Source: Marthasterias glacialis
Lineage: Eukaryota > Echinodermata > Asteroidea > Forcipulatida > Asteriidae
Length of the DNA stretch: 64,000 nt
Direction: 5' to 3'
Assembly: GCA_911728455.2 (NCBI GenBank)
Contig: OU452234.1
Coordinates: forward strand, 8,715,531-8,779,530
Shown: in pieces, positions 1 through 12,925 of the stretch
Layout of the letters: every line of letters starts with the position of its first letter
Numbering within the stretch: the stretch's first letter is position 1
Made by a program: the position numbers and the translations under genes
Notes under the pieces: model-generated
What the model was told of the DNA's origin: nothing
What the model saw: only the letters and a program-made list of their open reading frames with translations
The model's database searches: none

Positions 1-737
1 AATAAACTTCGGACCTATCGTACCTCTAGAAACCATTTTGAGTTTGAGTTTACACTGTGTTAAGAAACTCTCTTATTGCCATTTGGCCCGTTTTAGATGC
101 TCTTTCCACAAGCTACAGTTGTACAATACTTATTGAAATAGGAAGATACATCAATCTAGACTCCAGCTAGAGAAAATGACCGCATTGTCACCTTGGAGTT
201 GAAACAGAAATCCATTTTCAGTTAGATTGCTCATGTATCATGACCCTAGAAAAATTACAAGAGAAAATAGTTTTTGAGGGTGTTGATGCTTATTTCCTAC
301 CTCCACATAAAAATAATCAGTCTTATTTGGGTAAACAAAACTTACTATTTTTTGTCATAATGATTCTGCATATCTTTGATTAGTTTTGCCCAAGTGCTAG
401 TGGCAGTGATTTCTTGGGAAGATTTAGTTAAAATAACTAGAAGTACAATACGGTACATTGAGTGACCCTCTATTGCTTTTCTTAACCCTCCTACACTTTG
501 TTCAAAAACCAATTCATTCCATGGAATTCCACACTTGTGGAATTTTGAAGAACATGTGTGTGAGTTAGAAACACAAAAATCCACTTCCACAAAGTACCAC
601 AACAGATCACTGTGGAATTTTGAAGAACAAAGATTCCCCATACATGTTGTCCCATGGCCTCTGGAAAACACGACACTGTGTGAGCATAGCAGGCTAGTTC
701 CACATACTGTAATCCTGCAGTAATCTGTAGAACTCAT

Positions 738-873
738 CTGGGCCCAATTTCATGGCGCTGCTTACCGCAGAATTCTGCGCTTACGCCCTGCCTTGGTCCA
801 TAGGAGTACGCGCTTTACAGGGCGCCATAAGCGCAGAATTATTTGGTAAGCAGCGCCATGAAATTGGGCCCAG
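738..873. repeat. Foldback (hairpin) element, 'GGGCCCAATTTCAT' family
   Basis: The arms begin CTGGGCCCAATTTCATGGCG and end with the reverse complement at 873. The inverted match continues inward through GCTGCTTACC and CAGAATTCTGCGCTTA, so nearly the whole 136 bp folds into one hairpin. Related arms occur at 30629-30820, 36813-37277 and 43356-43756. It is probably a non-autonomous DNA element; no transposase is present. Confidence 0.7.
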
Positions 874-1048
874 TGTATGGGAACATTGTAGTACTTCTGC
901 ACTACTCTTGTGAAGAACATGCAAAAGTTTGTGGAAAGCATGCAAATGCTGCACTGATGTAAGGGGTAGGCAATTTTGTGGAAGTTTGTGGAACTGTAAC
1001 ACATGCACATAAGGGTTAAATATTAAATTTGGTCATTATGTAGTGAAT

Positions 1049-1202
1049 ATTGACCCCTTGCACGCATACCACGTTCACCATTTTGGAAGTATAGGTATAC
1101 GCCTAAAATGCGCACAACACTGTATGACACACAGTGACAGTGCCTTCCAAAATGGAGCAACCAAGATTATTGTGATGATGACGTCAGGTGAATTGGGTCA
1201 AT
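1049..1202. mobile_element. MITE, 'ATTGACCC' family copy 1
   Basis: The element starts ATTGACCC and ends GGGTCAAT. A second inverted pair lies inside (CCATTTTGGAAGT and its complement near 1143). The same order of blocks, including CAAGATTATTGTGA followed by a TGACGTCAGGTG-like block, recurs at 54909-55092. No coding capacity. Confidence 0.65.
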
Positions 1203-3386
1203 GGTGGCATATAGTTACTTAAAGGAACTTAAGGAAGGAGTAAAATTGTATCCAGTGCCAAGTAATACATGTAGCTAGGAGACAGTGTTACAATGACTTA
1301 TCAGAACTTTGGATGGTTTTATGAATCTTACTTACAACAAGGAAAGCTTCGGATATAAAATAAAATCAAACTCAACTGGAATGCTTCAACAATGTTAACA
1401 AAAGCGCGGAAGAGTGTCAATGATGTTCTCACTGTGAGAAAAGAGTTTCATGTATGAAACTGAACAAATAGGCTTAAAAATTTGGAGGGGATGTGTTAAA
1501 GTTGATGTTTGTGCATGGAAGATTGAATTCATAGTACATGTACATGTACATTTAGCCACAGGAGAGAGAGAGAAGAAAAAGCGAAAGAGGAAAAAAAAAA
1601 AAAAAAAAACCTGTTCCTTTGGCTAATGAAGGAAAGATTACAGAAAGGGACATTGACCTCATTCTTGTACACATTGTGCACTGTACATAGCACATTTTGA
1701 CTAATGAAGGAAACAATCTAGCAATGCGGGCCTGATACATGTACTTCACAAAGGCAACAGAGGCAAGTCCCCTGGTCATTGCCTTGGTGCCCTTGAAATG
1801 TTCCAATAGAAATTTATAATTTCCTCATAGAGGTGCCTTTTATCAGGACGAAAATGCCTTGGTGCCCTTGACCTTTCAAGAACAAAGCAATCAGGCCGAA
1901 GCAATCAATGTTTTATACATTGGATGAACCAGTAATCAACCAATATCCATTAATTAATCAAAATACATGTACATGCCTACATTTAGTATGTGTAGACACC
2001 CCAAAAAGCAGAACAATTCAATAGTAATTTGCTACAGGTGTAAATCAATATTTTTTTTAATGGTTTACTTTAATTAATGTAGGCCTAAACCTTTACATAC
2101 ACATGTACATGAACATTCATGTAAGTCCTAACTATGACCACTTACTGCATGCAGAATATAGGCTTAATTTAATAATACAACTAATGATATTGTTGATCTC
2201 AGCAAAGAACAAAATATCTGATTGTTCTATCAGATGGTGGTGGCTGGTGGATTTATGCATAGTGAATGTAGGATTAATTTTTCATAGCCCTACATGTAAA
2301 TGTTACGTACATGTACATACGTGTGCTGTTTTTCTAATGATATTGATTGGAAAGGGTGTACAATGTATCCATGGTTAAAACCACACATTGTTTGTGTAAA
2401 TTAGTACATTACAGTAAAGCTCTGTACCACAGACATTGTTATGTATGATACGGGTAGAACCCACCTTCTTTCATCAAAACAAGGGACAACGTCCCCTCCC
2501 CCACCCTCACGAGATGTTTCTTTCTTAATTTAAGCCTGGTATAGTGGCAACGTGGGATGGCTTTTAGCAAGTAGTCCTTTATTTTACATCAAGCTGAAAT
2601 GACATGACGTGTCTGGAAAATGTGCCGTGAATTACAATCTGTAGACTGTGTTCACTGGGCTTCCTGTTCAACTTCAAGGCCAGGTCTTTAGCTGCTGGAC
2701 AATGGTTGCAGTTCCTTTGTATGGAGCGATACTCCTCAAAATTTGGTTAGTGTATGAGTCAACACTCTGCATTGTTTCGTCTTACTGTATGACTGCAGGT
2801 ATATCAATCACCTGTGCAGGGGTATGGTAGAAATGTGTACATCATAGCACCATGTGACAAAGAATACAAGACAACAGTGCTTGGGTTTTTTGCAGTTTAT
2901 AATACATTTTTGAGATGTTTAGTTTCCTTTAGCTGGCTTGAAGTTGGGATTTTATTGATTTTGTCTCTGTCAAGTTTAGTAAAAAATAATAATGAGGAAA
3001 CAAACAAAGTTTTTGTTCTATGCACTGGGAGACTTACACAGCAGTGTTACTACATACAGATTGATCATTCATACTTAAAAACATTGTTAGATGTGGGAAA
3101 GAAGGACAGCATTAGCATTGGTTCAAACTGGAGATTAGGGTAATTGTGAAGGGAATTTAGATGCAGTTGAACCTTGTACATTGTAGCCTAAATATTTCTT
3201 GATCAATCTCTGTCTCTATTTTATATGGCAAGATTTTCTTGCATCAGTGTTGGCCATAGCCAACTGATCTTAACACACATTATTCTGACCAACAGTGTTC
3301 ACTTTGAAATAAATGCGATGTTTGTAACCTCACAAGGAAGCTGTATAATTAAAATGTTATGAACGATAAGTTGACCAATTATGTAC

Positions 3387-3553
3387 TGGTAATGAAACCT
3401 AGGACATGCATGTGACTAAATTTGCCCACAAATTTAATTTACAGCATGTTTCTATGTACACTTTTGTTGTTGGTATGAAACCTAGGACATGCATGTGACT
3501 AAATTTGCCCACAAATTTAATTTACAGCATGTTTCTATGTACACTTTTGTTGT
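3387..3553. repeat. Tandem duplication, 83 bp x 2
   Basis: The block beginning ATGAAACCTAGGACATGCAT at 3392 recurs at 3475 and runs to 3553 with no difference that I can see, so the duplication is recent. It overlaps no gene. Confidence 0.85.
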
Positions 3554-6500
3554 ATTATGCTTTTGCTGTATGATTTTGCAAGCAGGATGTTCCTAAATCA
3601 TGGTTGGTGTTGTGCAGTGCTGGGTATTATACAACTTTAAGACAAAAGTGGTGAGTCATACAAGTGAGTTAAGAAATTATTGAACAAAGGGCTGCATAGG
3701 CATTGTCTTCATTCATGGGGGGGGGGGGGGGGAGGGGACTCTGTGCATGAATATGACAAAGGGATAAATTCAAGGCTGTATTTAAGTACTGACATGATTT
3801 ATGACTCAATTTGGGTCAGGATTACAAATGACTCAGCTTGAAGTGCCTCCCTTGGGTCTGATTTATTAAAACTCACGGACTAACAAGTACATGTATACTA
3901 GAACAAATTTAATGTGATGTTTATTATTTTTTTTTTTTAGATTTTAGTATCAAATTCACAAAAAAATCCTAAGGTAAAACCATTTTAAATGCTCCAGATT
4001 GCACAGTAGAGCTTTTTAAACCGAACATAAACATGAAATAAAAACATTCCAAGGACCTGCTACCAATTCTGCGTGCTTCGGCCACACTTGGTTGGCAGAA
4101 TGCCCCACAGTTTTGACAAATCCTGGGGAGAACCCTGAAAACATTAAAATGTTATGGTAGCCTACATGTGTACACATACAGACAAATGGAAATTGTTGAG
4201 AGCCACCAAGGCAAACAATTGTCGCTAGTGTTCCTCGCGACTTTTTACTTGGTACAATATTATGTGTAAAAAAGCATTGTAACCTGCCAGCGGTATTTAC
4301 TAGCAAATGAATCAGGCAACGAAGCAAGTCCTTTGTGAATGCGCATGTGAGCAGTGAAATCTTCTTGCGTGTTTAGGAAATACAGTTGTGCTGATAATGC
4401 AATTTATTCTGCTAAAGTGAACAAATCCATTGCCTGCTTGGCCTCTGAGTGTGAAATTTCAGACCTGATGAAATTTGTTAACTGACATCAAAACCTGACA
4501 TGTATACTTTACAAAATGACAAACGAGTTTCTATATTGGTTCCGTTTGAAATCCCAGGAAAATGTTCAGGAACAGATTTGTTTGTATTAATTAATTTGTG
4601 GTCATGATTCAAGTGACAATACAGGTGAGCAAGTTATTGTTAAGTTGCCCTCCACAATGTCTGTCGCTGGCTCGCTGCTGGCATTAACTATTTAGGATCT
4701 CTCATATGAGGGATGATAATGTGATGATCCGGGTTTACAGAGTTGAGCCAGAGAATGAATTGCAACCGAAACAAGTGAAATACACACACATGATTAATGA
4801 TGACTTTGTTATTTTATTCTGATTGCGGATATAAACTTATTAGCACCTCACTTCATCCCCATCAATCTCTTAGTCTTACTGACTTCTTTTTTACGATGTT
4901 GTTTATTTTATGTCGTTATCCCTAAGTTGTTATTATTCCCATCGTAGAACAAAAGAGTGTTTTTCTAGATTAAACTCATGCACATTGTGTGGCTCATTCT
5001 TAACACAAGGCAATCAGTTTAATCAATATCTTTAAAGGGATGTTCAATATGTACTGTACATCATTGATATGTTGAAGAGTTAATTCATTCTCATCTTCCT
5101 ATCTTCTACTAAACACAATATACATGCAAACAAATCTGGTAGAAGTTTCATAAAATTGGGTTCTACATATAATGTAGTTAACTACATGTATAAAACATTT
5201 TATATATATATTTTTTTGACATTGCTGCAATCAAATTATTAACAGTGATTTGGGGGTCTTTGCTGATATCTTGAATTTGACAGTATTTCTGATGGAAATG
5301 ATTTTCTTGAGGGGTGGTACATTGTTGTACCTTGGTGTGAACTTTATAATTAATATGTTTTTTATTGAAACTAATCATTTGTTTCTTTTGGATAAAGTTC
5401 CTCTACATGTACATGTATCCTACAGATGTAAGTAAGTACGCTTTATACAATGTACAGTACACTTGGCACATTGTACATGTTTTGTAGTACTCATGTACAT
5501 GTACCTATACATGCATGCCAACTTTCTCTTCCAATCAGGCTCATATGCAGGCAAATAGAGTGATACATAATCCTCTTTATTTCTTCTGAATTCCATCAGG
5601 ACCTTTTTGCATCTCTCTAAGTCTAATCTTATCAACTTCTAGAAAGATTTGGTTAATGGTTAGGTTCACTGACAGTCACAAAAACACGTCGGTGGAGCGC
5701 TTCTTGGGTCAGTCTCTAATACAGGAGATTACCTGAGAATGTGTTGTACTTATGGGGGTATACATGTAGGTCCTATGTAATGTAGATTTAATATGAGATT
5801 CCCACGACACCCAAGGCCATGCTGTAAAAGTATCTATCAGGCGGGTAGAATACACATTTCATCAGGTTATGTACAGTGTACAATACATGCAAAAAATGTA
5901 TTGCAACAGAATTTGCTTCAATATGATCAACATGCGTGGTCAAGTTTCTTGCAGAAATACATGTATCATGTGTATTATGTACATTGTTACATTTATTGCC
6001 AATAGTACTTGTAATGACATTTTGTGTTTTGATGAGTATTTTTGTCAACTCTCACCAGGCTTTGTTTCAAAGTTGGGAGGTACATCAATTAAGACAGGCT
6101 TTTCTTTTTAATTAAGGAGTGAGGCTTAAAAGAAAAGAGTTGCAACTTCAGAAGTGTCACCTTACTACAGACTACCCCCAAAAATGGTTAAACCATCAAT
6201 CAAATGAGCCAGAAAGCAAAAGCACTGAAGGGAACTGCCCTTTGAAGGTTTTAATGATGTTTTAGGTTGAATCAAGTCCCTTTTTGAAACCATGGCTTCA
6301 GCTGAGGCTGTAGCTTGGCAGACTGAGCCTAAGGCGGAGCCCAAGCTGAAAGTTTTGAAAGGGCCTAGATGACTCAAACTGATAAATTTATACAATTCCT
6401 TTAACTGTCAGAAAGGTTTTATATGTAATTTCATTCAAATGAAATTTGCAGTAAACACCCCGTCTCTTGAGAGCTGTGGTGGTGGCTCTGATTTTATGAA

Positions 6501-7948
6501 CCATAGCGCTTTGGAGCTACAATGTACATGTAGATAAGGTTTAAATGCCATGCTGTCATTGTAGCAACCTCGTATCCGTATTGTTTTTCATGCACATGTA
6601 CATTGTATTAAAAGACCTGCTGACCTCTGACATAAAGAAAATAACTTTGGTTCAGCCTCCAGCTAAGACTTAAAAAAAAAAAAAAAAAAAAGTATTTAAA
6701 AAATGAAAAAACATGGGAAAAGTGTTTCTGAATGCTTAAGTCCGTAAAATATAGGTCTATAAATATAAATCACAACTTTTTTGAAGTAAAAGATATTAGA
6801 ATTGGTAGAAAATAAATTAAATGTTGTGAACAAGCCTTACACAAATGTTTATAAAACAGCCTACATCGCAGATACCAACAACATAAGAATTACAATCAAA
6901 TGCCATACAGTATACATGTACATGTATCTTGCATTTAGCTTTAAAATTATACCAGGAATATTGGAACTTTAGGTCAGTCGTCATATGGAATGGAAGGGAA
7001 AGTTAAAGCATGGCATGGAGACCTTATCATTTGTTGCAAGAGATCATCGCAGCAGCCATGCTGCAGTTATTGTTTGTAATACCTTATTCATGAGAAAGAC
7101 ATCTTGTCTTCTCTCATTTAACTCAATTGTAACCAAAGAGAGACTGAATGAAAAATGGTGTGGTTCTTAAAAAATAACAATGGCAAATATGTCTCTTGTA
7201 TTTATTTAGGGACATTGTACATACACACATCATTGTAAATGCATTGTAGACAGGACACCTGACAGAGATGTCCACTTGATGGTATTAATTATACTACAAG
7301 AACAAGTAAAGTACAATATAAACACTTCTGCATCCCATTTATGCAACAAATCTGAAGGCAATGTTAGAGTTGTAAGACATCCATTGACATGCTCATTTGC
7401 ATCATTTTTAAATGTTGTTGTACACTAAGCAGTAAGCAGTTTGACTTCTTCGGACCACTCTAGTCCAACCATGGATCTAACCAATGCCTGAATAACATTG
7501 GTACTGTTTGTAAAATGTACATGACCAGGATGGAGTGTAAGATGCAGTTGTTACTCCTTGCTACACTGTACATGCATTTAAGCATGACTGGGATTCCTAT
7601 CTTACATGACCTTGTGGATGAGATGTACCCTATGTATTACAATGTATGCAGTACGCATGTTTCAGTATATGCATGGGGCCCTGTGAAAAGGATAACTGCA
7701 GTGACTATCCTTGTCTGATTCCCTGTACACATGTGCATGAATAGGATATTAGCATTTACACATGAAATGGGCCAGACTGTGTTCTTGGTTCTTGCTCCCA
7801 GAAATATGTAAGAACCCAGGGTGTGCACTTTCATGTGTATTCTACATGTACACAGACAGTATTACGACATTGTACTGTACATAACACATGTGCACATCTG
7901 TGTACCACATGTTTTTTTACCAGTGAGGTCTTTTTGATGGGTGTAGAG

Positions 7949-8342
7949 CATAGAGCTAATGTATATATTGACTAGAGCGCTAGCATTGTTCGTACATTGT
8001 ACGTTGAAGTCGCCTGGGCGCATCCATGATTGTGTACAAACCTAATGGAAAACTTGAAATCTTGTACAGCTGGGTTACGGCTATTTGCATACCACTGCAA
8101 ATTCCTTTTCCCTGTGTTATGGAATCAGTTACATGTACATGTATACCAGAAATAAGACGTACAATCAGTTAATGTGCCTGAATAAACCTCAGTGCACACG
8201 TATCTAGTACTGCATGCGCTCGTGCTGTACGTCTCATGCGCGTTTGAACGTACGTGCCATGACATGTCTACGTGCAGCACGACTTCAAAACGGGCGTGCA
8301 TAATGTAGAGTTAGCGCTCTAGTCAATATATATAGCTCTATG
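7949..8342. mobile_element. hAT-like MITE with about 35-bp terminal inverted repeats
   Basis: The left end CATAGAGCTAATGTATATAT continues as TGACTAGAGCGCTAGC. The right end reads GTTAGCGCTCTAGTCAATAT and continues to CTCTATG. The flanks GTGTAGAG (7941-7948) and GTGTAGAA (8343-8350) match at 7 of 8 bases, an 8-bp target-site duplication. An 8-bp duplication and a CA..G start are hAT traits. The 394-bp interior has no transposase; the superfamily call is inference. Confidence 0.65.
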
Positions 8343-8840
8343 GTGTAGAATTATTTTATTTACTCTAACCTACACACTGTACTAATACATGTAGTAGTGT
8401 GTACTGGGGTGAAGATTAATTTCCTCTTCCAAAAACAAATGTACTAATCCTGGGAAGAGCACTCCTTACATTAGCGGTATTCTTAAGCAAATCTCTCCAT
8501 CTGAGAATAAGCCTCGTGTAAGCATCAAGAATCCTCTGTACTGATGACACTCAAGTTGCAATTTTAAGACAGGTGTATTGTAGGGCTCATAAGTTATCAT
8601 GAAAACTTGCAAAATACCTGCATATGTACTGTACATGTACAACTTGTAATAATGTCATTGTATGACAATATATGTCATTACATTTAGTTTGAAACATTTA
8701 AGCCAATGGGGTTGTGATTGTTTTTGTATGTACTGGAAATCCCCAAAAAAGTGATAACCATTACGAATCCATTGAGAAAATGGCGAGGGAGGGGGGCTGA
8801 TTTAATATTCATTTTTGCCTTGGCTTCCGAGCAGTGTTGT

Positions 8841-9453
8841 AGTCGAGTCATCCAGGTCAAGTCTAAGTCCAAGTCTCGAGTCACTCAGGTTGAGTCTGAA
8901 TCTCTAGTCAATGGGGTCGAGTCTGGGTCCAAGTCTCGAGTCACTCAGGTTGAGTCTGAATCTCTAGTCAATGGGGTCGAGTCTAAGTCCAAGTCTCGAG
9001 TCACTCAGGTTGAGTCTGAATCTCTAGTCAATGGGGTCGAGTCTGAGTCCAAGTCTCAAGTCACTCAGGTTGAGTCTGAATCTCTAGTCAATGGGGTCGA
9101 GTCTAAGTCCAAGTCTCGAGTCACTCAGGTTGAGTCTGAATCTCTAGTCAATGGGGTTGAGTCTGAGTCCAAGTCTCAAGTCACTCAGGTTGAGTCTGAA
9201 TCTCTAGTCAATGGGGTCAAGTCTGAGTCCAAGTCTCGAGTCACTCAGGTTGAGTCTGAATCTCTAGTCAATGGGGTCGAGTCTGAGTCCAAGTCTCAAG
9301 TCACTCAGGTTGAGTCTGAATCTCTAGTCAATGGGGTCGAGTCTGAGTCCAAGTCTCGAGTCACTCAGGTTGAGTCTGAATCTCTAGTCAATGGGGTCGA
9401 GTCTGAGTCCAAGTCTCGAGTCACTCAGGTTGAGTCTGAATCTCTAGTCAATT
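8841..9453. repeat. 60-bp minisatellite, about 9.5 units
   Basis: Units of 60 bp start TCACTCAGGTTGAGTCTGAA at 8881, 8941, 9001 and so on to 9421, preceded by a degenerate half unit. Because 60 is a multiple of three, one + strand frame stays open for the whole array (20-residue unit VTQVESESLVNGVESESKSR). That makes a 245-codon frame from 8718 to 9455, which I regard as a by-product of unit length. Units differ mainly at CTCGAG/CTCAAG and at one G/A-variable spot. Confidence 0.9.
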
Positions 9454-11242
9454 GAATTATTTTGATTTTCCAGACAGTTTTACTGTAAACAAAATCAAGT
9501 TAAAAATCCACAATATTATCCATGTCTATTCATGGTGATGACTACACAGTACATGAATGGTCTGTAAAGGGTTGAATACTTTGCATTGCCACATTTGAGA
9601 ACAAGTTGAAACAACAGCAAGCCCAGATAAGAATATGTGTTTTCCCCACGTGATTTTCAATGTACATGTGATGTCCTGAGCATGCGCAGACCCGTCCAGT
9701 CTTGGCTGAAGGCGTTTGTCATAATGCACTGGTATATTTCAGCAATAGAGGGCGCACTCTCCCATTCTTTTGTGTTGTTTTGAAAGCACCCTCTAGCGTT
9801 CAATGTTTCTTGCATTTAATGTAACACGAGAAGTAGCGAGATAACGAAGACTATCAGCCTGTAAATTATTGGAAACGATGCGAATGCTTACATACATTCT
9901 GCATTGCGTACATCATGAACGCAATGTGGTGTGCAGTTCGGGCACTTTCTAATGAAGTTTTGTTACGGTTATCCGCACCGTAAAAATGTAAACGTGTAAC
10001 CGGACGATCGGTCGGTTAACCATGTAACGGTGTAACCGGCACAGGCTTAAATGCACATGTGATCATTCTCATGAGTGGCATGGTTCAGGAGTGTTTGATA
10101 GTGGGTTCTTGGTTTGAGCAACTTGGTGGTGAAGTTTAAAGTCTGGGTCGTATTAGTGCACAGTGCACGTGCTGTTTAACAAATGTACGCACGAATAACA
10201 AACGTTTGTGCATTCAGCATTCATTCTGTTGGCCATGCCACTCTTTGTATACAATCGAGTACTCACAAACTCTGAAAGTAAAATGGACACACGACAGAAA
10301 CTTCTTAAATTGACGATCAGTATTTACAAAGATGAGGATTGAGAGCAATTTCAAGTGGAGTGGAAACATTTCCTTGTGTGATTGGTTTATGTACTATACA
10401 TGTACATTACACAGTGTAACCTCCATGAACATTATGCATCAAGTACAATGTACATGTAGACTTTGAATACTTGAGTATTTCGCCCAAGTTCTTCCGATGA
10501 TATTTCAGAAGAAACAATTCATATGAAACGAGATTTTGAAATTGAAACTTGCTCCCTGCAGTGGTGTCACCAACATCCCATCTTTTGGTTGACCCTAGAT
10601 GGTTGACCTATGAGTCCAGGTATCCATTCTCCCATGGCCCAAATCTCTGTGGTTTCATGTCTGTGCATGAAATTTGTTATTTTGGTTACATTGCATCGAC
10701 ATTGCCTTTTAAAACAAGGGAAGTGTCGGTCAAATTACTGAGTACAGTTTATGAAAGGGTAGACTGTGTACATGTGGTGTACATTGTAAGTAGTGATTTA
10801 GAATAAACTAGAGCTAGACAAGGTGAATGTAGTATCCAGCATCAGGAAATGGGATGTTGAAATTGGGACACAGGAATGATGTTGAAGTCATCCAAAAGAT
10901 GCCCATACGTGTGTAGTGGTATTCAAATTAATCTGCTTGCAGAGCGTGTGCGTGATTAATGTCCTTTTATAAATGTTTTGATTTAGAAGAGATTTACATA
11001 TAATAACAAAGATTAGAATAAAATAAATAAATGTAACAAATAGAAGGGAGTTGGAGAGAGATCGCTGAAAGGAGCGGAGCTCTGAATATTAACTTCATCA
11101 TCATATTATCGTTATATCAAACAATATCGGTGTCTTTAGTCAACTTATTTGTGGTCACTCTTCCTGCGTATTAATGATTCCGCACGGATCATACGAACCC
11201 AACGGATAGGAGAATTCCCATTACGAATCTCTTACATAATAC

Positions 11243-11325
11243 TACAGGATTTGAAACTTTTCTGGCATACATAATACTACAGGATTTGAAACTTTTCTGG
11301 CGTACATAATACTACAGGATTTGAA
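11243..11325. repeat. 35-bp tandem repeat, about 2.5 copies
   Basis: The unit ACATAATACTACAGGATTTG continuing AAACTTTTCTGGCAT is repeated; the third copy breaks off after GGATTTGAA. Copies one and two differ only at the CAT/CGT step. Confidence 0.8.
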
Positions 11326-12302
11326 GTTCATAGGGCAACAAGGGAAAGACCAAAGGTACATTGTATAGAGGCATGTGTGCCCCATTGCCCTGTATGAAGT
11401 TCAAGTCCTGAATGCACTGTACATATTGTATGCTTAAAACCAGAAAGCTTTTAAAAAGAAATAAACAATGAAAGTAAGTGCCACAGACTGAAGATATGTA
11501 AAGCCTCTTTTACCCAAACATGTAAACATTCATGGAAAACATGTTTATGACCCCCAGGTGACCCTCATAAAAACAAATGTAAATGTAGATACATGTCATT
11601 AAAAACATGGTACCTGGCCCCCCACTGAAAAGCAATGCTTTTCCCCCCATTGAAAAAATCCTGGCTACGCTGCTGACGTGGATAAAAAGCAAAGGTTCCT
11701 ATTAGTTTTTATCTGCCATACTTTTTTTTTTTTTACACTTTGAGCAATCAATTGAAAGCATGCAGTTTTTATACTTGGCACTAATCAAACTACTACACAG
11801 CCTGGCTGTTGCTTAAAAAGAAACAATTGCCCTTTTGTATTGGGTATTCTCTTTGACAGATTATGGACTGGAGTGTAAGGGCACTTGGGCATTTTCCATG
11901 GCAAAGCGCACCTCTGGAGGGCAATGGAAATTACTAGTGGAACATTTCAAGGGGCACTTCAGGCAATGACCATTGTCACGGAGGCTATTGTTGCCGTTGA
12001 CTCTCTGAAATATCAGCCCTTGGGTTGACAAGTTAATCATGAATTTGTGATACAATGTGCCACAGTTGTCAGCATGAGTTGATTACTTGGCCTTTATTTC
12101 GGGACTTGAGAATTAACGTAGTTTTTTGTACTCTTGATATGGCTTATTGACAGTGACTGTTTTTAAATACAGAGAGCATTATTAGTAAACAAACATAAAC
12201 AAAAGATCAGGCTGTTTCACTGTTTTAGGATAATGCTCTACATGTGCCTGTAAAATTCTTTTATAATCAATAAAGTTTTCCTTTTGTGAATTTGTTATTC
12301 AG

Positions 12303-12364
12303 GCTTACTCCTGACCATCCAAGTCATCGCATCTGCAGATAGATGAGAAGAGAGCGCCCTCAAC
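12303..12364 (+). other. 5' untranslated part of the first coding exon
   Basis: The acceptor TTTGTTATTCAG ends at 12302. The 62 bases before the ATG contain a TGA at 12344-12346 in the reading frame of the protein, so translation cannot come from further upstream in this exon. An upstream non-coding exon is implied. Confidence 0.75.
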
Positions 12365-12469
12365 ATGGCATCCTTCAACAAACCTGCAGTCGAGAAATTA
12401 ACACTGAAAATATTTCAGCCTAATGGCAGCTTCAACTCTGTCAAGTGCATGGAGACAACTGACATTAAG
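12365..12469 (+). CDS. FAK exon 1 (coding): start codon and first FERM F1 strands
   Basis: 35 codons, ending phase 0 before the donor GTAAAG. The ATG sits in a good context (AAC before it, G after) with an in-frame stop 19-21 bases upstream, which fixes the start. The segment KLTLKIFQPNGSFNSVK aligns with human FAK from Met33 on (VLKVFHYF), the first beta strands of the ubiquitin-like F1 lobe. The protein lacks the roughly 32-residue N-terminal tail of human FAK before that methionine. Alternative starts from other first exons are possible. Confidence 0.9.
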
Positions 12470-12925
12470 GTAAAGACACTGGACCATTTTGCATAATAAT
12501 AATAAATAATAACAATAATCTAAGATAAGATGGAAAAGACGTAATCATCTCATTGAGACGAAGGGTACAATGTAGCTTCAAAGGAGAAATGAAAAAGAAT
12601 TAAAAGTATAAGGACTTGGTCAGAGAACTTTATTAGCTGTTGGAAGTGAAGTTGAAGGTTATCCTTGTGGTTGGAGCACTTGCCACCATTCTAAAGGCAC
12701 TGGAGAACATCTCCATGCAGAAAGTTCTGCTAAATCTCTCCCAGTTTTCAAATAATTCTATAATAAACATCTTCTTGGTATCAGTAATATTAATAATAAT
12801 CACTATTGGTGCTCAATATGTGGCAAGGTGTGATAACTTTATATGTTGGTGAGATATAGTTATTGACTTCACTTCATCTGTGTTACAAATTGCCTTTAAA
12901 AAAGTTTTGGTAGACTTTAGGAGCC

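Larger units (their letters stand above)
1..12302. other. Upstream region or 5'-UTR intron of the FAK gene; no gene seen
   Basis: No open frame here looks like a conserved protein; the frames are short and fall in AT-rich or repeat sequence. Because the first coding exon begins at a splice acceptor (AG at 12301-12302), at least one non-coding first exon should lie upstream, here or beyond the left edge. I could not place it or a promoter. The region holds the repeats listed separately, a poly-A run near 1590-1610, another near 6671-6690, a G-run near 3717-3731, and many copies of the palindromic motif ACATGTACATGT. Confidence 0.6.

Noticed and set aside
345-737. 130-codon minus-strand frame
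   Set aside because: It contains internal direct and inverted repetition (TTGTGGAATTTTGAAGAACA twice) and no recognisable domain; it is likely a repeat by-product.
8718-9455. 245-codon open frame of repeating acidic/serine units as a protein gene
   Set aside because: It is entirely explained by a 60-bp minisatellite whose unit length is a multiple of three. There is no homologue I recognise and no splice signals or coding context.
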